From the NCBI RefSeq assembly GCF_000265525.1, contig NC_018015.1, positions 248,001 through 312,000 of the forward strand: a stretch of 64,000 nt of DNA, given 5' to 3'. The translations under genes were made by a program, and so were the position numbers. The notes below the pieces were generated by a model, which did not search any database, was not told the origin of the DNA, and saw only the letters and a list, made by a program, of their open reading frames with translations. The stretch comes from Thermococcus cleftensis (GTDB taxonomy: Archaea > Methanobacteriota_B > Thermococci > Thermococcales > Thermococcaceae). Positions 1 through 11,614 of this stretch are shown piece by piece. Positions within the stretch are counted from its first letter, which is position 1. Every line of letters starts with the position of its first letter.

Positions 1-1645
1 CCGCGGTCTTCTTGCCGATTCCGGGGAGGTACTGAAGAAGCTTGGGACTCTCGCGGTTGATATCTACCGGAATCGGAATCCCGGTTATGCTCCTGAAGCC
101 ATGATCCACGATGAGGACGTTGTAGAACCTGTTGAGGGGAACTTCCTTTGGAATGCCGACGATGAGGGGATAGCTCCCGATCTGCCTCCCGTAGGTCAGA
201 CCGTTGTCGAAAACTTCCGCGCGAACGTCTATGAGAACCGTCCCGACGGGAACGACGCGCTTCAGCATCGGCAGGTCTATCTCGTGCCTTATCTTGTACC
301 GGTAGTGCTGAATGAGCTTCCCGTGCTTTTCGGTCTTGACCCTGTTCCTCATGTGCCAGAGTGGAGTGCCGGGGAAGACGACGACCTGGCGAATGTTTAT
401 CCTCCTCACCATCAGCCCATCGTCGAGGAGTTTCTTGAGGAACTGGAAGGTCAGCTCGTAGCTCTTCTTCGTCTCACCCGGAAGGCCAAAGATTATGTTT
501 ATCCCCGGCAGGAGCCAGGGCATTCCGTTGGGGCCCCTTCTCGCGCCGACCTCGTTGAGAAGCTTCACCGCCTCGTACGTTTCCTCGGCAGTTGCGTTCA
601 GGTTGTTGAGCTTTGCCACCTTCGGGTCGGCACTCTCAAGGCCAAACGCCACCACGTTGCCCGGCGTCCCATACTTTATGAGGGTCTTCGCTATCCTGAG
701 GCTCTCCTCTGGGTAGTTCGCTATGACAGCTGGATTGGCGTTGTCCACGTGGAGCGTCTTCACGTCAGGCGCGACCGAGCGGATTCCGGCGAAGAGCTTC
801 TCTATTGCCTCGGGGTTTGGAACGGGAACGCGACCGTTCGGTTTCGCCATGTAGGAGAATATACAGCTCTGCCTCCCAACCCTGAAGTGCCTGACGCCCA
901 GCCCGTAGAGGGCCTTAACCTCGGCAACGACATCTTCTATTGGCCTGTCTTCAACGGTTTTATAGCGAACTGGCTCTGTGCAGAAGGAGCAACCGCCTAT
1001 TCCCATCGCCTTGGGGCAACCGCGCTGGGTCTCAATCTCGACGATGACGAAGTCCGGGAAATCCGGGAACTGCCTCACGACCTCGGCCCCAAGAATTGCA
1101 TAATCGCGTAATTCACTATAATCCCTGAACCTGAAAGGGTCGGCGTCTTTAGGGTTCCTCAGGTAGTCGAATAGGAACGCCTCCAGATCACCGTAAACGA
1201 CGTGGTCAAAAACCGACTGGGCAAGGAGGAGCTCGCGGGAGGTTATCCTGGTTCCCCCGGCGTGGGCGGAACCCATGAACGCCGGTCCTCCGAGAACCTT
1301 GATCCCTCCAAAGGGCCTGAGAAACCTCGCGACCTCTTCGACCTGGGACGGAACGGCGGACAGGTACTTACCAGGCGTGTGGAGGCCGCCGATGTAAACG
1401 ATGAGGCTGGCCTTCTCAAGTATTTCACGCGTTTTGGGGAAGTTAGGGGTCTTGTTCCTCGTTGCCACACCTTTCTCGCCCTCGAAGGTGGCCCTCAGGT
1501 CGTCTATCGTCAGGTAAAAGATGCGGGCATCTTTTCTAGCCTTCTTTATCGCGCCGTAGGCGTAGCGGGGGTAGATTCCCATATAGGGCGGTACCCCCAA
1601 GCCCGCGGGCTCGTCGGTGTACCCGTCGATGATGGCGACTATCAT
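1..1645 (-). CDS. Radical SAM protein (C-terminus beyond window)
   Basis: A frame of about 548 codons runs off the left edge. It reads without a stop from an ATG at 1645 and begins MIVAIIDGYTDEPAG. Near residues 208-222 it carries a cysteine cluster (RGCPKAMGIGGCSFC) spaced Cx8Cx2C, wider than the classical CxxxCxxC but typical of archaeal Fe-S oxidoreductases of this type. The N-terminal ~190 residues look like a B12-binding-like Rossmann domain. At the cut end it reads LLQYLPGIGKKTA, a helix-hairpin-helix nucleic-acid-binding motif. It probably acts on RNA or DNA, but its substrate cannot be told. A TATA-like AT stretch lies just upstream and the gene diverges from the ferritin-like gene at 1733. 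Confidence 0.85.
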   Translation of the reverse strand, partial: MIVAIIDGYTDEPAGLGVPPYMGIYPRYAYGAIKKARKDARIFYLTIDDLRATFEGEKGVATRNKTPNFPKTREILEKASLIVYIGGLHTPGKYLSAVPSQVEEVARFLRPFGGIKVLGGPAFMGSAHAGGTRITSRELLLAQSVFDHVVYGDLEAFLFDYLRNPKDADPFRFRDYSELRDYAILGAEVVRQFPDFPDFVIVEIETQRGCPKAMGIGGCSFCTEPVRYKTVEDRPIEDVVAEVKALYGLGVRHFRVGRQSCIFSYMAKPNGRVPVPNPEAIEKLFAGIRSVAPDVKTLHVDNANPAVIANYPEESLRIAKTLIKYGTPGNVVAFGLESADPKVAKLNNLNATAEETYEAVKLLNEVGARRGPNGMPWLLPGINIIFGLPGETKKSYELTFQFLKKLLDDGLMVRRINIRQVVVFPGTPLWHMRNRVKTEKHGKLIQHYRYKIRHEIDLPMLKRVVPVGTVLIDVRAEVFDNGLTYGRQIGSYPLIVGIPKEVPLNRFYNVLIVDHGFRSITGIPIPVDINRESPKLLQYLPGIGKKTA

Positions 1646-1732
1646 GGTTGGGAGTCCAGAAAACCGCTTAAAAATCAATCGATGACGAAAGGTATAAACG
1701 CCCAATCACCGTAATAACAACCGGTGTGAACT

Positions 1733-3705
<1,973 letters not shown>

Positions 3706-3773
3706 TGTCTCTCCCCCAGAAAGTATACCAGCCCGGAGTTTTTATACTTTGTCTAGAGAAAAGGAAAGGGAAT

Positions 3774-4148
3774 TCACTCCTCGGGACGGTAGTCGTCGAG
3801 GAGTTTAACTATCTCGGCCGCCTCCTCTGGCGAGGGCATGTAGTCCTCCTTGGCGAAGATGACGCGAATGTCGAAGTAGTCCTCGGGCATGAGGTCGATG
3901 ATTTTCACGGCCAGCCTCTCGTCTATCCAGTCGAAGAGTTCCATGAGCTTCCCCTTCAGCTCAAGGGCCTGCTCGGGCTTGAGCTTGGCGAAGCGCTCGG
4001 CGTGCTCAAGGCTAACCCTGGCCTCGTAGAACATCGGCTCCTCAGGGTTTTCTTCCATGCCCTCGGCCTTTCGCCTCTCGAGGAGCTCTTTGGTTTCGGC
4101 TATCGTTAAATAGCGCTCCCCGAGCTTCTTCCTGCCTATCATGTTCAT
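3774..4148 (-). CDS. rpoF: RNA polymerase subunit F (Rpb4)
   Basis: The 124-residue product is the archaeal Rpb4 homologue. With Rpb7/RpoE it forms the stalk of RNA polymerase, which contacts nascent RNA and helps open complex formation. Typical features are the N-terminal [11 protein letters not shown]-like strand (here [14 protein letters not shown]) and a helical HRDC-like C-terminal half ending in the acidic LLDDYRPEE. The ATG overlaps the L21e stop by 4 nt (ATGA), so its translation is coupled to L21e, the usual archaeal order. Confidence 0.96.
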   Translation of the reverse strand: MNMIGRKKLGERYLTIAETKELLERRKAEGMEENPEEPMFYEARVSLEHAERFAKLKPEQALELKGKLMELFDWIDERLAVKIIDLMPEDYFDIRVIFAKEDYMPSPEEAAEIVKLLDDYRPEE

Positions 4149-4441
4149 CCCTTCTGGGCCCTGAGGTGAACCGGGTGTATGAAGAAGGTCTTAACCTTGC
4201 CGCCGTCCCTTACCTGGACGATGTAGGCATCGCCTCTCTTGCCGACGACGGTTCCGGTTCTTCCGTGGAACCTCGGGTCAGGCATGCCCCTGTGGTAGCT
4301 GGGCTCTATAACGATGTGGACCTTCTGCCCGACCTCAAACTCCTGGAGGAACCTGGTGAGCGGAGGCAGGCCTCTTCTCCTCGGCTTCTTGCTGAGCTTT
4401 CCACGGGTCTTCCTCCTGAAGCTGTGGGCCTTCTTAACCAT
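4145..4441 (-). CDS. rpl21e: 50S ribosomal protein L21e
   Basis: This is a small basic large-subunit protein of 98 residues starting [16 protein letters not shown], the standard L21e N-terminus, with the SH3-like barrel core ([18 protein letters not shown]) after it. A GTG nine bases upstream would add three residues. The GAGGTGAT ribosome site overlaps that GTG and sits correctly for the ATG at 4441, so I chose the ATG. It is first of the L21e-rpoF-DUF655-ksgA run. A TATA-like element on the minus strand (ctttataaac, 4564-4573) lies about 125 nt upstream. Confidence 0.96.
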   Translation of the reverse strand: MVKKAHSFRRKTRGKLSKKPRRRGLPPLTRFLQEFEVGQKVHIVIEPSYHRGMPDPRFHGRTGTVVGKRGDAYIVQVRDGGKVKTFFIHPVHLRAQKG

Positions 4442-4576
4442 TCCAATCACCTCGCGGGGTTTTACTCATCGCGCAATCAACACGTCAAACCGTTCACGTT
4501 TTCGCGCCTCTTCGGCGTACGAACTAAGCCTGTTATGGCTCCGCTATCCAATCGGCTCGAACCGTTTATAAAGTTT

Positions 4577-5737
4577 TCAGTGGTCGAGAACATTCAGGAC
4601 GTCGAGCCTCTCGCACCAGGCCGGCTTTCCAAGTAGCTCGCTCACGCTCGGCCTCGTCCTTCCCCTATCGCCGGAAACTAGCTCCTTTATGTACAGCCCG
4701 CCGTCAGTGACCAGCCGCAACTCAAAGTGCCTATCGTCAATCCACCTGGCCTCTGCCTCGTGGACCTTTTTAACCCTCACCTTGTCCGCCCGGGCATTCC
4801 TCACTCGCCAGGGAGTTCTCTGATGTATTTCAAGACCGGTCAGCTTCCTTGCCACTTCCTCTGCCTCTTCCGGAGTTACGCCTTCCTCAACCAGAACCAG
4901 TGCGAGGTACTCCTTCCGATGGTTCCTTGTGAGAACCTCTCCAGCTTCCTTTGGCGAGACGAATCTCAACCCCAAAACCTCAACCTTGCCGCTCGCGTTT
5001 ATCTCCCTGGCCACCACATCGAGGTCGAATCTTCTTTTCTTTGGCCTCTTCATCTCGACTATGAAGGGCCTGCCATTGCCCAGGGTTCTAACATCGACGT
5101 CTTCCCTGCCGGCACCCTTAAAGATACACTTTCCTCCACTGACCCGTGAAAAGGCACGACAGATTATCGAGGCGACGCTGTCTTCGAAATCGGGAAGGGG
5201 TGTCTGGGGAATCCCCCTGACGAGCTTTCTGTAGCGGCCGTAGACGTATACGGGATTGATTTGAAGTTCAACTTTTCCGGAGAACGGCTCGACGATGAAA
5301 ACGACGTCCGGGTTCTTCGCGGTGTCCTTACCCATCACCCTGCCGAAGGCCTTGCCGAGTTCCCTGTTGAACTCCCTGTTAATCGGCTCGGCTGTTTCGA
5401 TTCCAAACTCCTCCCAGATGGCCTTTTCCCTCTCCCTTATCTCCTCTGGAAAGCGCGAGCCGACGAAGAAGGTCTCGAACTCAAAACCCTCGCTGGCCTC
5501 TCTCATTCTCTCAACAAGCTCTGGAACCCTTTCAAAAACGTTCCAACAGAGCTCACACTCCGCGGGTTCATCAACGGGAGGTAATCCTTTAGCGGAGCGC
5601 TCCATGTTGATGACGAACCTTATCGCCCTTCCACGCTCCTCGTTCGTCCCCTTTCCGAGCTTAGCAAAGAGCCTGCCGAGGCAGTGGTCGCAGAGGTTGT
5701 GAGATTCCAGAACCCTTTCAGCATCTTCGGTTATCAT
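4577..5737 (-). CDS. pus10: tRNA pseudouridine synthase Pus10
   Basis: Archaeal Pus10 makes pseudouridine 55, and in many species 54, in the TPsiC arm of tRNA. The 386-residue product has the N-terminal zinc knuckle built from CDHC (16-19) and CELC (61-64), a THUMP-like region, then the catalytic domain. The active-site aspartate segment is GREDVDVRTLGNGRPF. The C-terminal strand pattern RDRGRTRPSVSELLG matches the family. A GGGTGAG site precedes the ATG. It diverges from the small HTH/zinc-ribbon regulator at 5784 across a 46-base gap that holds a TATA box. Confidence 0.96.
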   Translation of the reverse strand: MITEDAERVLESHNLCDHCLGRLFAKLGKGTNEERGRAIRFVINMERSAKGLPPVDEPAECELCWNVFERVPELVERMREASEGFEFETFFVGSRFPEEIREREKAIWEEFGIETAEPINREFNRELGKAFGRVMGKDTAKNPDVVFIVEPFSGKVELQINPVYVYGRYRKLVRGIPQTPLPDFEDSVASIICRAFSRVSGGKCIFKGAGREDVDVRTLGNGRPFIVEMKRPKKRRFDLDVVAREINASGKVEVLGLRFVSPKEAGEVLTRNHRKEYLALVLVEEGVTPEEAEEVARKLTGLEIHQRTPWRVRNARADKVRVKKVHEAEARWIDDRHFELRLVTDGGLYIKELVSGDRGRTRPSVSELLGKPAWCERLDVLNVLDH

Positions 5738-5783
5738 GCTCTCACCCTAAGATTTATATCCCGCGAACTCGAATGGTCTCGCG

Positions 5784-6077
5784 ATGATGACTCGAAGGCA
5801 GAGGATAATAAAGCTTTTGGAGGAAAGAGATTATTCTCCTGGGGAGCTGGCACTGGCGCTAGAGCTTAAGGGCAGGGGGGCAAGGAGGGCCATCATAGAA
5901 GACCTGAAGGTCGTACAGAAAATCCTCAAGCGCGAGGGCAAGGTGCTTCTCATCAAACCTGCCGAGTGTCGGAAGTGCGGATTCGTTTTTAGGCCCGAAA
6001 TAAACGTTCCCTCCCGCTGTCCCCGTTGCAAGAGTGAGTGGATCGAGGAGCCGAGGTTTAAGATTGAACACAGATAA
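5784..6077 (+). CDS. Small HTH plus zinc-ribbon transcription regulator
   Basis: The 97-residue product has a winged-helix-like N-terminal half (TRRQRIIKLLEERDYSPGEL) with a basic recognition segment (KGRGARRAIIEDL). A C-terminal zinc ribbon follows, with CRKCG and CPRC pairs near residues 64-83. This HTH-Zn-ribbon layout is known in archaeal predicted regulators of COG3357. The start is the first ATG of a double ATG. A TATA box (gatttatatc, 5751-5760) about 25 nt upstream implies a leaderless mRNA. The target is unknown; the neighbours are tRNA-modification and amidotransferase genes. Confidence 0.8.
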   Translation: MMTRRQRIIKLLEERDYSPGELALALELKGRGARRAIIEDLKVVQKILKREGKVLLIKPAECRKCGFVFRPEINVPSRCPRCKSEWIEEPRFKIEHR

Positions 6078-6140
6078 TTGCCATTCCGACAAAATTTTTA
6101 GCCAAGTTGGGGAAATTTTCGTCACCTGTTCAGCCCGAAG

Positions 6141-6150
6141 GTTTATATTT
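6141..6150 (+). promoter_or_regulatory. TATA box for gatD
   Basis: The sequence gtttatattt, preceded by a purine-rich BRE-like cccgaag, lies 33 nt before the gatD ATG. It predicts a transcription start near 6172 and a very short leader containing the GGAGGG ribosome site. Confidence 0.6.
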
Positions 6151-6182
6151 GGTGACCTCCAGTTTAGGGCGGAGGGAGAGCT

Positions 6183-7502
6183 ATGCGCAAAGTCGAGAGG
6201 TTTATGGAGGAGAAAGGCCTTGAAGTCGGAGATTACGTCCGGATAATCGAAAAGGAGAACGGTAACACGAGTGTCTACGAGGGCGTCGTGATGAACCCCT
6301 ACGAGCTCTCCAGCGGTGAAACGCTCACGCTGAAGCTCGACAACGGCTACAACATAGGAATCCTCGTGGACCAGATTCAGGAGATCGAGATAATCGAGAA
6401 GGCCAGACCGCTGGAAAAGGTCAAGTTCGAGGAGGTCTTCCCCAAGAAGCCGGGCCTCCCCAACGTCACCATAATCGGAACCGGCGGGACGATAGCGAGC
6501 AGGATAGATTACAAGACCGGAGCGGTTCACCCGGCTTTCACTGCGGAGGAGCTGGCCAAGGCGGTTCCGGAGATATTCGAGATCGCCAACATAACCCCCA
6601 GACTACTCATGAATATTCTCAGCGAGGACATGAAGCCGGAGTACTGGATAAGGATAGCCCACGAGGTCGCTGGAATGCTGAACAGCGGTGAGGACGGCGT
6701 TGTAATAGCGCACGGAACGGACACTATGGCGTACACCGCCTCGGCATTGAGCTTCATGCTCAGGGACCTCGGCAAGCCTGTTATCCTGGTCGGCGCCCAG
6801 AGGAGCTCGGACAGGCCGAGCAGCGATGCCGCGATGAACCTGACCTGCTCTGTGAGAATAGCAACCGCGGACTTCGGAGAAGTCGCAGTGGTAATGCACG
6901 GCGAGACCGGAGACACCTACTGCCTGGCCCACCGCGGGACCAAGGTACGGAAGATGCACACCAGCAGGAGAGACGCCTTTAGGAGCGTAAATGATATCCC
7001 TATAGCCAAGATATGGCCAGAAGGCGAGATAGAGTTCCTGCGGAAGGATTACCGGCATAGAACCGAAAGCGAGGTCTGGGTGGACGACGAGATGGAGGAG
7101 AAGGTAGCCCTCATCAAGGCATTCCCTGGAATGAGCGCTGAGATAATAGACTTCTTCGTGGACAAGGGCTACAAAGGCATAGTCATAGAGGGAACGGGTC
7201 TCGGCCACGTGCCAACCTATGTGATAGACTCGATAAGGCGCGCCACCGAGGAAGGCGTCACTGTCTGCATGACGAGCCAGTGCCTCTATGGCAGGGTGAA
7301 CCTGAACGTCTATTCCACAGGAAGGAGGCTTCTCAAGGCTGGAGTCATTCCGTGCGAGGACATGCTACCGGAGACGGCCTACGTCAAGCTGATGTGGGTC
7401 CTCGGCCACACCGACGACCCCAGGGAAGTGCGCGAGATGATGCTGACGAACTACGCCGGCGAGATAACCCCCTACACGAGGTTCGATACCTTCCTGAGGT
7501 GA
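6183..7502 (+). CDS. gatD: Glu-tRNA(Gln) amidotransferase subunit D
   Basis: With GatE, GatD converts Glu-tRNA(Gln) to Gln-tRNA(Gln), the archaeal route to glutaminyl-tRNA. The 439-residue product has an N-terminal beta-barrel domain (1-85) and then an L-asparaginase-like glutaminase domain. Its two catalytic segments are visible: GTGGTIAS at 99-106 with the nucleophilic Thr, and AHGTDTM at 176-182. GatD supplies ammonia from glutamine or asparagine. The stop is immediately followed by gatE, so the two subunits are co-translated. Confidence 0.98.
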   Translation: MRKVERFMEEKGLEVGDYVRIIEKENGNTSVYEGVVMNPYELSSGETLTLKLDNGYNIGILVDQIQEIEIIEKARPLEKVKFEEVFPKKPGLPNVTIIGTGGTIASRIDYKTGAVHPAFTAEELAKAVPEIFEIANITPRLLMNILSEDMKPEYWIRIAHEVAGMLNSGEDGVVIAHGTDTMAYTASALSFMLRDLGKPVILVGAQRSSDRPSSDAAMNLTCSVRIATADFGEVAVVMHGETGDTYCLAHRGTKVRKMHTSRRDAFRSVNDIPIAKIWPEGEIEFLRKDYRHRTESEVWVDDEMEEKVALIKAFPGMSAEIIDFFVDKGYKGIVIEGTGLGHVPTYVIDSIRRATEEGVTVCMTSQCLYGRVNLNVYSTGRRLLKAGVIPCEDMLPETAYVKLMWVLGHTDDPREVREMMLTNYAGEITPYTRFDTFLR

Positions 7503-7507
7503 TGACG

Positions 7508-9400
7508 ATGGCTGACAAGTTCAACTATCAGGAACTCGGCCTCAAGGTTGGTCTCGAGATACACAGGCAGCTCGACACCAAGAAGCTGTTCTCACCCGTA
7601 CCGGGCGAGTTCAGCGACGAGGTTGACTTCACTTTCAGGAGGAGACTCAGGCCCACGATAAGCGAGCTGGGAGAGATAGACCCGGCGGCTCTCGAGGAGT
7701 TCAAGAAGGGGAGGACGTACATCTATGAGGGCAACTACGAACTCACCGACCTCGTCTACATGGACGAGGAACCGCCCCACATGCCCGACGAGGAGGCACT
7801 CAAGGTCTCCCTCCAGATAGGCTACCTCCTGAACGCCACTCCCGTTGATGAGGTTCACTTCATGCGCAAGATAGTCATAGACGGCTCCAACGTCTCCGGC
7901 TTCCAGAGGACCGCGATAATAGCCATGAACGGAAGGGTCGATACGCCGTGGGGGAGCGTTGGCATTCCGACGATATGCCTTGAGGAGGACGCCTGCAGGA
8001 TAGTCGAGAGGAAGGACAAGGAGGTAATCTACCGCCTCGACCGCCTCGGGATCCCGCTCGTCGAGATAAGCACCACCCCGGACATACACCACCCCGAGCA
8101 GGCGAAGGTCGTGGCCAAGTACATAGGCGACGCGCTCAGGGCGACGAGGAAGGTGAAGCGCGGCCTCGGAACGATAAGGCAGGACCTCAACGTCTCCATC
8201 AAGGGTGGGGCCAGGGTCGAGATCAAGGGTGTCCAGGAGCTGGACATGATACCGCTCATCATCGAGAGGGAAGTGGAGAGGCAGCTCAACCTCCTCAAAA
8301 TCAGGGACGAGCTTAGGGCAAGGGGAGCAAAGCCCGAGGATATAAAGGAGGAGTTCCACGACGTCACCGATGTCTTCCAGAACACCGGCTCGAAGATAAT
8401 AGCCGGGACGATAAAGAGGGGGGGTAAGGTTCTCGCGGTTAAGCTTCCGAAGTTCCGCGGGCTCATAGGCAGGGAAATCCAGCCGGGAAGAAGGCTCGGC
8501 ACCGAGATGGCCGACAGGGCCAAGAAGTACGTCAGGGGCATCTTCCACATTGACGAATTACCGAACTATGGAATTACAGAATTAGAGGTTAATGCGGTTA
8601 TCGAGAAACTTGGCCTCGGCGAGGAAGACGCGTTCGTTCTCGTTGCTGCAGAGGAGGAAACCGCCAAGAAGGCCCTGCGTGAAGTCATAACGCGCGCCAG
8701 GGAAGCCATCGAGGGCGTTCCCGAGGAGACGAGGAGGGCCCTGCCCGACGGAAACACCCAGTACATGCGCCCGCTCCCGGGCAAGGCGAGAATGTACCCG
8801 GAAACCGACATACCGCCGATACTGATAACGCGTGAGATGAAGGGGGAAATCCTTTCAAACCTGCCCGAACTTCCGCAGGAAAGGATCGAACGCTACGTGA
8901 GGGATTACAAGATAGACAGAAGCCTGGCCGAAACGCTGGTCAGCGACGAGCGCGATGAACTCTTCGAGGAACTCGTGAAGAAGGGCGTCAAGCCCTCGCT
9001 GGCGGCTTCGATACTCGTGGTCGTTCTCAAGGGCCTCAGGAAGGAGGTTCCAATCGAGAACATAACCGACGAGCACATCAGGGAGGCCTTCGAGCTGTAC
9101 CTCAACGGGAAGATAGCCAAGGAGGCCTTCGAGGAGATATTCAAGGAGCTTGCGAAGAACCCGGAGAAGAGCGCCGCCCAGGTCGCTGAGGAGAAGGGCC
9201 TGACGCTCCTCAGCGAGGAGGAGGTCGAGAGGATAATCGATGAGGTAATCCAGCAGAACATCGAGGTCATCAGGGCCAAGGGAATGGGTGCAATGGGAAT
9301 GGTAATGGGAAGAGCGATGGCGAGGCTCCGCGGGAGGGCCGACGGAAAGCTCGTCAGCTCGCTCGTGAGGAAGAAGATTCAGGATTTGGTGACCACGTGA
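7508..9400 (+). CDS. gatE: Glu-tRNA(Gln) amidotransferase subunit E
   Basis: GatE is the tRNA-binding, phosphorylating subunit of the archaeal GatDE complex. The product begins [23 protein letters not shown], the standard family N-terminus, and is 630 residues. The kinase/amidase cradle ([35 protein letters not shown]), the inserted aspartyl-tRNA-synthetase-like domain and the C-terminal YqeY-like helical tail (ending IQDLVTT) all appear present. An ATG two codons upstream overlaps the gatD stop (TGATG). I preferred the second ATG, which matches orthologues. Confidence 0.97.
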   Translation: MADKFNYQELGLKVGLEIHRQLDTKKLFSPVPGEFSDEVDFTFRRRLRPTISELGEIDPAALEEFKKGRTYIYEGNYELTDLVYMDEEPPHMPDEEALKVSLQIGYLLNATPVDEVHFMRKIVIDGSNVSGFQRTAIIAMNGRVDTPWGSVGIPTICLEEDACRIVERKDKEVIYRLDRLGIPLVEISTTPDIHHPEQAKVVAKYIGDALRATRKVKRGLGTIRQDLNVSIKGGARVEIKGVQELDMIPLIIEREVERQLNLLKIRDELRARGAKPEDIKEEFHDVTDVFQNTGSKIIAGTIKRGGKVLAVKLPKFRGLIGREIQPGRRLGTEMADRAKKYVRGIFHIDELPNYGITELEVNAVIEKLGLGEEDAFVLVAAEEETAKKALREVITRAREAIEGVPEETRRALPDGNTQYMRPLPGKARMYPETDIPPILITREMKGEILSNLPELPQERIERYVRDYKIDRSLAETLVSDERDELFEELVKKGVKPSLAASILVVVLKGLRKEVPIENITDEHIREAFELYLNGKIAKEAFEEIFKELAKNPEKSAAQVAEEKGLTLLSEEEVERIIDEVIQQNIEVIRAKGMGAMGMVMGRAMARLRGRADGKLVSSLVRKKIQDLVTT

Positions 9401-9410
9401 ATTCTTGGCA

Positions 9411-9422
9411 TTTTCTTTTTAA
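9411..9422 (+). terminator. T-rich stretch after gatE
   Basis: The sequence ttttcttttt begins 11 nt after the gatE stop. Oligo-T tracts are the usual archaeal termination signal, and no hairpin precedes it. Confidence 0.4.
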
Positions 9423-9504
9423 CCTTTCACAAACAGCCGAAGAAAACTGCGTTGATGCGGGAGTAGGAGGAATAAAATGGGTCAGAGCATCGGCTCCTCT
9501 TCAC

Positions 9505-9558
9505 CTTTCAGAGTGAGGGAAATATCTCATCATTCCCAGTCCACCTTTTCATCAACCC
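9505..9558 (-). ncRNA. Candidate C/D-box sRNA
   Basis: In the gene-free gap between convergent gatE and the GTPase gene, the minus strand has C/D-guide-like boxes in order. These are C-like TTGATGA (9555-9549), a 9-nt spacer, D'-like CTGG (9539-9536), perfect C' ATGATGA (9533-9527), a 15-nt spacer, and perfect D CTGA (9511-9508). C' and D fit consensus exactly; C has one deviation and D' ends in G. A TATA-like gtatag lies about 20 nt upstream. Such RNAs guide 2'-O-methylation of rRNA or tRNA. Targets were not searched, so this remains a candidate. Confidence 0.35.
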
Positions 9559-9610
9559 TTTAAAAGGCTGCCCTATACTCCCCTTCAGAGGGGGAGAAGA
9601 GAAGGCGAAC

Positions 9611-10690
9611 TCAAAGTTCCAGCTCCTCCCGGTATTTCCTCAGTTCCCTCTCCATTATCCTCCTCGCCTGCTCCTCGACCATCGGTTTTACAAGCTCTAT
9701 GACGCGCTTCTTGAGTTCATCGAGGCCTTCACCGGTCAGCGCTGAAATTCTCAGCGGTTCCAGCCCCCTGGCCCTTACAAAGTCCTCCACCTGCTTAACC
9801 TTTTCCTCGTCCGCTATGTCCACCTTGTTGAGGACCACAATGAAGGGGAACTCCCCGAACTCTTTGTGTATCTCCTCGAAAAGATGCATCTGTTCCTCTA
9901 TCGGGAAGCCGCAATACTCGCTGGGGTCGAAGATGTAGACGATGACCTTTCCAAGGTGCTTCAAGGCCAGAATCGCCTGCCTCTCGACCTCGTTTCTCTC
10001 GCTCAGCGGCCTGTCGAGAAGGCCGGGGGTGTCTATGACCTGGTACTTTAGGTAGTGCTCCTCGAACTGGCCGACGTTTATACCCTTGGTGGTGAAGGGG
10101 TAGCTCGCCACTTCGGGCCTCGCGTTGGTCAATGCCCTCAAAAGCGTGCTCTTTCCAACGTTGGGGTGTCCGGCTATGACGACGGTCGGAAGCTCCAGAT
10201 CAACGACCGGCAAATCCTTCAGCACGTTCCTGGCCTGGTTGAGGTACTCGAGATCGTCGGATATGTCCCTGAGTACGTCCGCAACACGGCCGTAGAACTG
10301 CCTCCTCAGCCTGGCTATCTCTTCCGGGTCTCGCTCGTACCTTATCTTCTCGACGTAGCGCTGTTCAAGGTTGCGTATCGTCTTTATCGCCCAGTTCACG
10401 TGAGCCAGGGAACGGTGGAACTGGTCCCTGTCCACGAGGGTGTCCACCAAATCCTGGTAGAACCTCGGAAGCGTTGAGACACCAGGGGTCCTATCGAGTA
10501 TCTTTCTCAGGTTGTCGCGTATCACGTTGGAGACAGTCCTTACCCTCAGCTCCTCCCTCTGCCTCGCCTTGGCCCTTGCACTCCCCTTGGGTGTGAATGC
10601 TGAAGCGGCCCTTTCGGCCCTCCGGAAGGCCTTATCGATGAGTTCATCAGCGGTAAGGACTGTTGGCATCTTTTCAAACGGGTTCCTCAT
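9611..10690 (-). CDS. Nog1-type ribosome-assembly GTPase
   Basis: This is a 359-residue TRAFAC GTPase of the Obg/Nog1 group, expected to act in large-subunit assembly. Seen are an N-terminal helical region (1-165), P-loop GHPNVGKST at 174-182, the DTPG switch II at 220-223, NKVD at 288-291 and SALTGEGL (G5) after it. The C-terminal helix is rich in Arg and Glu. A GTG nine bases upstream is in frame, but the GGAGAGGTG ribosome site overlaps that GTG and is spaced for the ATG at 10690. A 6-bp hairpin (ctcccc/ggggag, 9579-9597) lies beyond the stop. Confidence 0.93.
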   Translation of the reverse strand: MRNPFEKMPTVLTADELIDKAFRRAERAASAFTPKGSARAKARQREELRVRTVSNVIRDNLRKILDRTPGVSTLPRFYQDLVDTLVDRDQFHRSLAHVNWAIKTIRNLEQRYVEKIRYERDPEEIARLRRQFYGRVADVLRDISDDLEYLNQARNVLKDLPVVDLELPTVVIAGHPNVGKSTLLRALTNARPEVASYPFTTKGINVGQFEEHYLKYQVIDTPGLLDRPLSERNEVERQAILALKHLGKVIVYIFDPSEYCGFPIEEQMHLFEEIHKEFGEFPFIVVLNKVDIADEEKVKQVEDFVRARGLEPLRISALTGEGLDELKKRVIELVKPMVEEQARRIMERELRKYREELEL

Positions 10691-10751
10691 CTCTCTCACC
10701 TCTCCTTTCTCTCGCGGTGCTTAGCTTTTCAGCCGGGTATTTAAAGGTTCG

Positions 10752-11558
10752 CTAAAGCTCGATGGTCTTGCCGACGTGGAGTGGTTCTATCTTTCCACCA
10801 AGTTTTGCCTTTAAGTAGGCGTAGGAATCGATGCCCGTGCAGTGGCCAGCGTAGAGCTTTTCGACGTCCAGGTTCTCCACAACGTCGTCCAGCAGTTTTC
10901 TATCTGCACCGATGAGATGAAATCCTCCAACGAGGGCTTTGATTGGCTTTCCAGTAATCGTGGAGGCGTGTCTGGTGATGTTCAAAATGCCGGAGTGGCC
11001 GCAGCCCGTAACAACTGCCACGCTTTCGCCGAGGTCTATTATAAGCGCGATATCGTCCGGCACCCTGTCCTTCCGCAGCTCACCGCCCCTTTCAACATAG
11101 CCCACAGCCCTGTCCCACTCGAGCCTGGGAATTTCCCCGGAGCTCCAGAGGCCAGGCGCGAACTCGAACGGCTCGCTTTTCAGGACGAACTCTGCCCCGA
11201 GTTCCTCCAGCTCTTCCCTGGTGAAAGGTATTCCAATCTGCCTTGGGTGGGGCTTCAGCGCTATTCTTCGCCTAAACATCTCCGGGTGGCCTATTACCCC
11301 TATTCGTCTCCCCCGCGCCCTCAGAAACTCCTTCAGCCCGCCCGTGTGGTCGTAGTGGCCGTGCGTTATGAAAACGTAGTCCATCTCGTCCGGCGCTATC
11401 CCAAGCTTCTCCATGTTGTTCAGTAGAACCCGTCCCTCCGTCCCGGTGTCCACGAGAACTTTAACGGCGTCGTGCTCCACCAGGACGGAGAATCCATGGG
11501 AGCCGAGGAGTCCCTTCCTGAATCCTGAGTGGTTTTCGTAGAGCACGGTTAGCCTCAT
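10752..11558 (-). CDS. MBL-fold hydrolase of the dihydropterin-RFAP synthase (MJ0301) type
   Basis: This 268-residue metallo-beta-lactamase-fold protein has the metal signature THGHYDH with H66, H68, D70 and H71, a further GCGHSG ligand segment near residue 190, and a terminal AGHCTG. The start (LTVLYENHSG) and these segments match the COG1237 family. A methanogen member of that family joins a dihydropterin to ribofuranosylaminobenzene phosphate in methanopterin biosynthesis. Whether this protein does that here is an inference, but an RFAP-synthase-like gene lies at 47.6 kb. It could equally be a general MBL hydrolase. Confidence 0.8.
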   Translation of the reverse strand: MRLTVLYENHSGFRKGLLGSHGFSVLVEHDAVKVLVDTGTEGRVLLNNMEKLGIAPDEMDYVFITHGHYDHTGGLKEFLRARGRRIGVIGHPEMFRRRIALKPHPRQIGIPFTREELEELGAEFVLKSEPFEFAPGLWSSGEIPRLEWDRAVGYVERGGELRKDRVPDDIALIIDLGESVAVVTGCGHSGILNITRHASTITGKPIKALVGGFHLIGADRKLLDDVVENLDVEKLYAGHCTGIDSYAYLKAKLGGKIEPLHVGKTIEL

Positions 11559-11614
11559 CTAAGATCCCTCGAAAAGTTTATGTTTCGGGCCGTTTAAATC
11601 CTTTCGTGATTGCC

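Noticed and set aside
101-1111. 336-codon plus-strand frame at the left edge.
   Set aside because: The minus strand carries the radical SAM gene with its cysteine cluster and HhH motif through the same bases.
9579-9597. Hairpin ctcccc/ggggag as a rho-independent-type terminator.
   Set aside because: No T-run follows on the relevant strand and archaeal termination does not normally need a hairpin; I mention it only with the GTPase gene.
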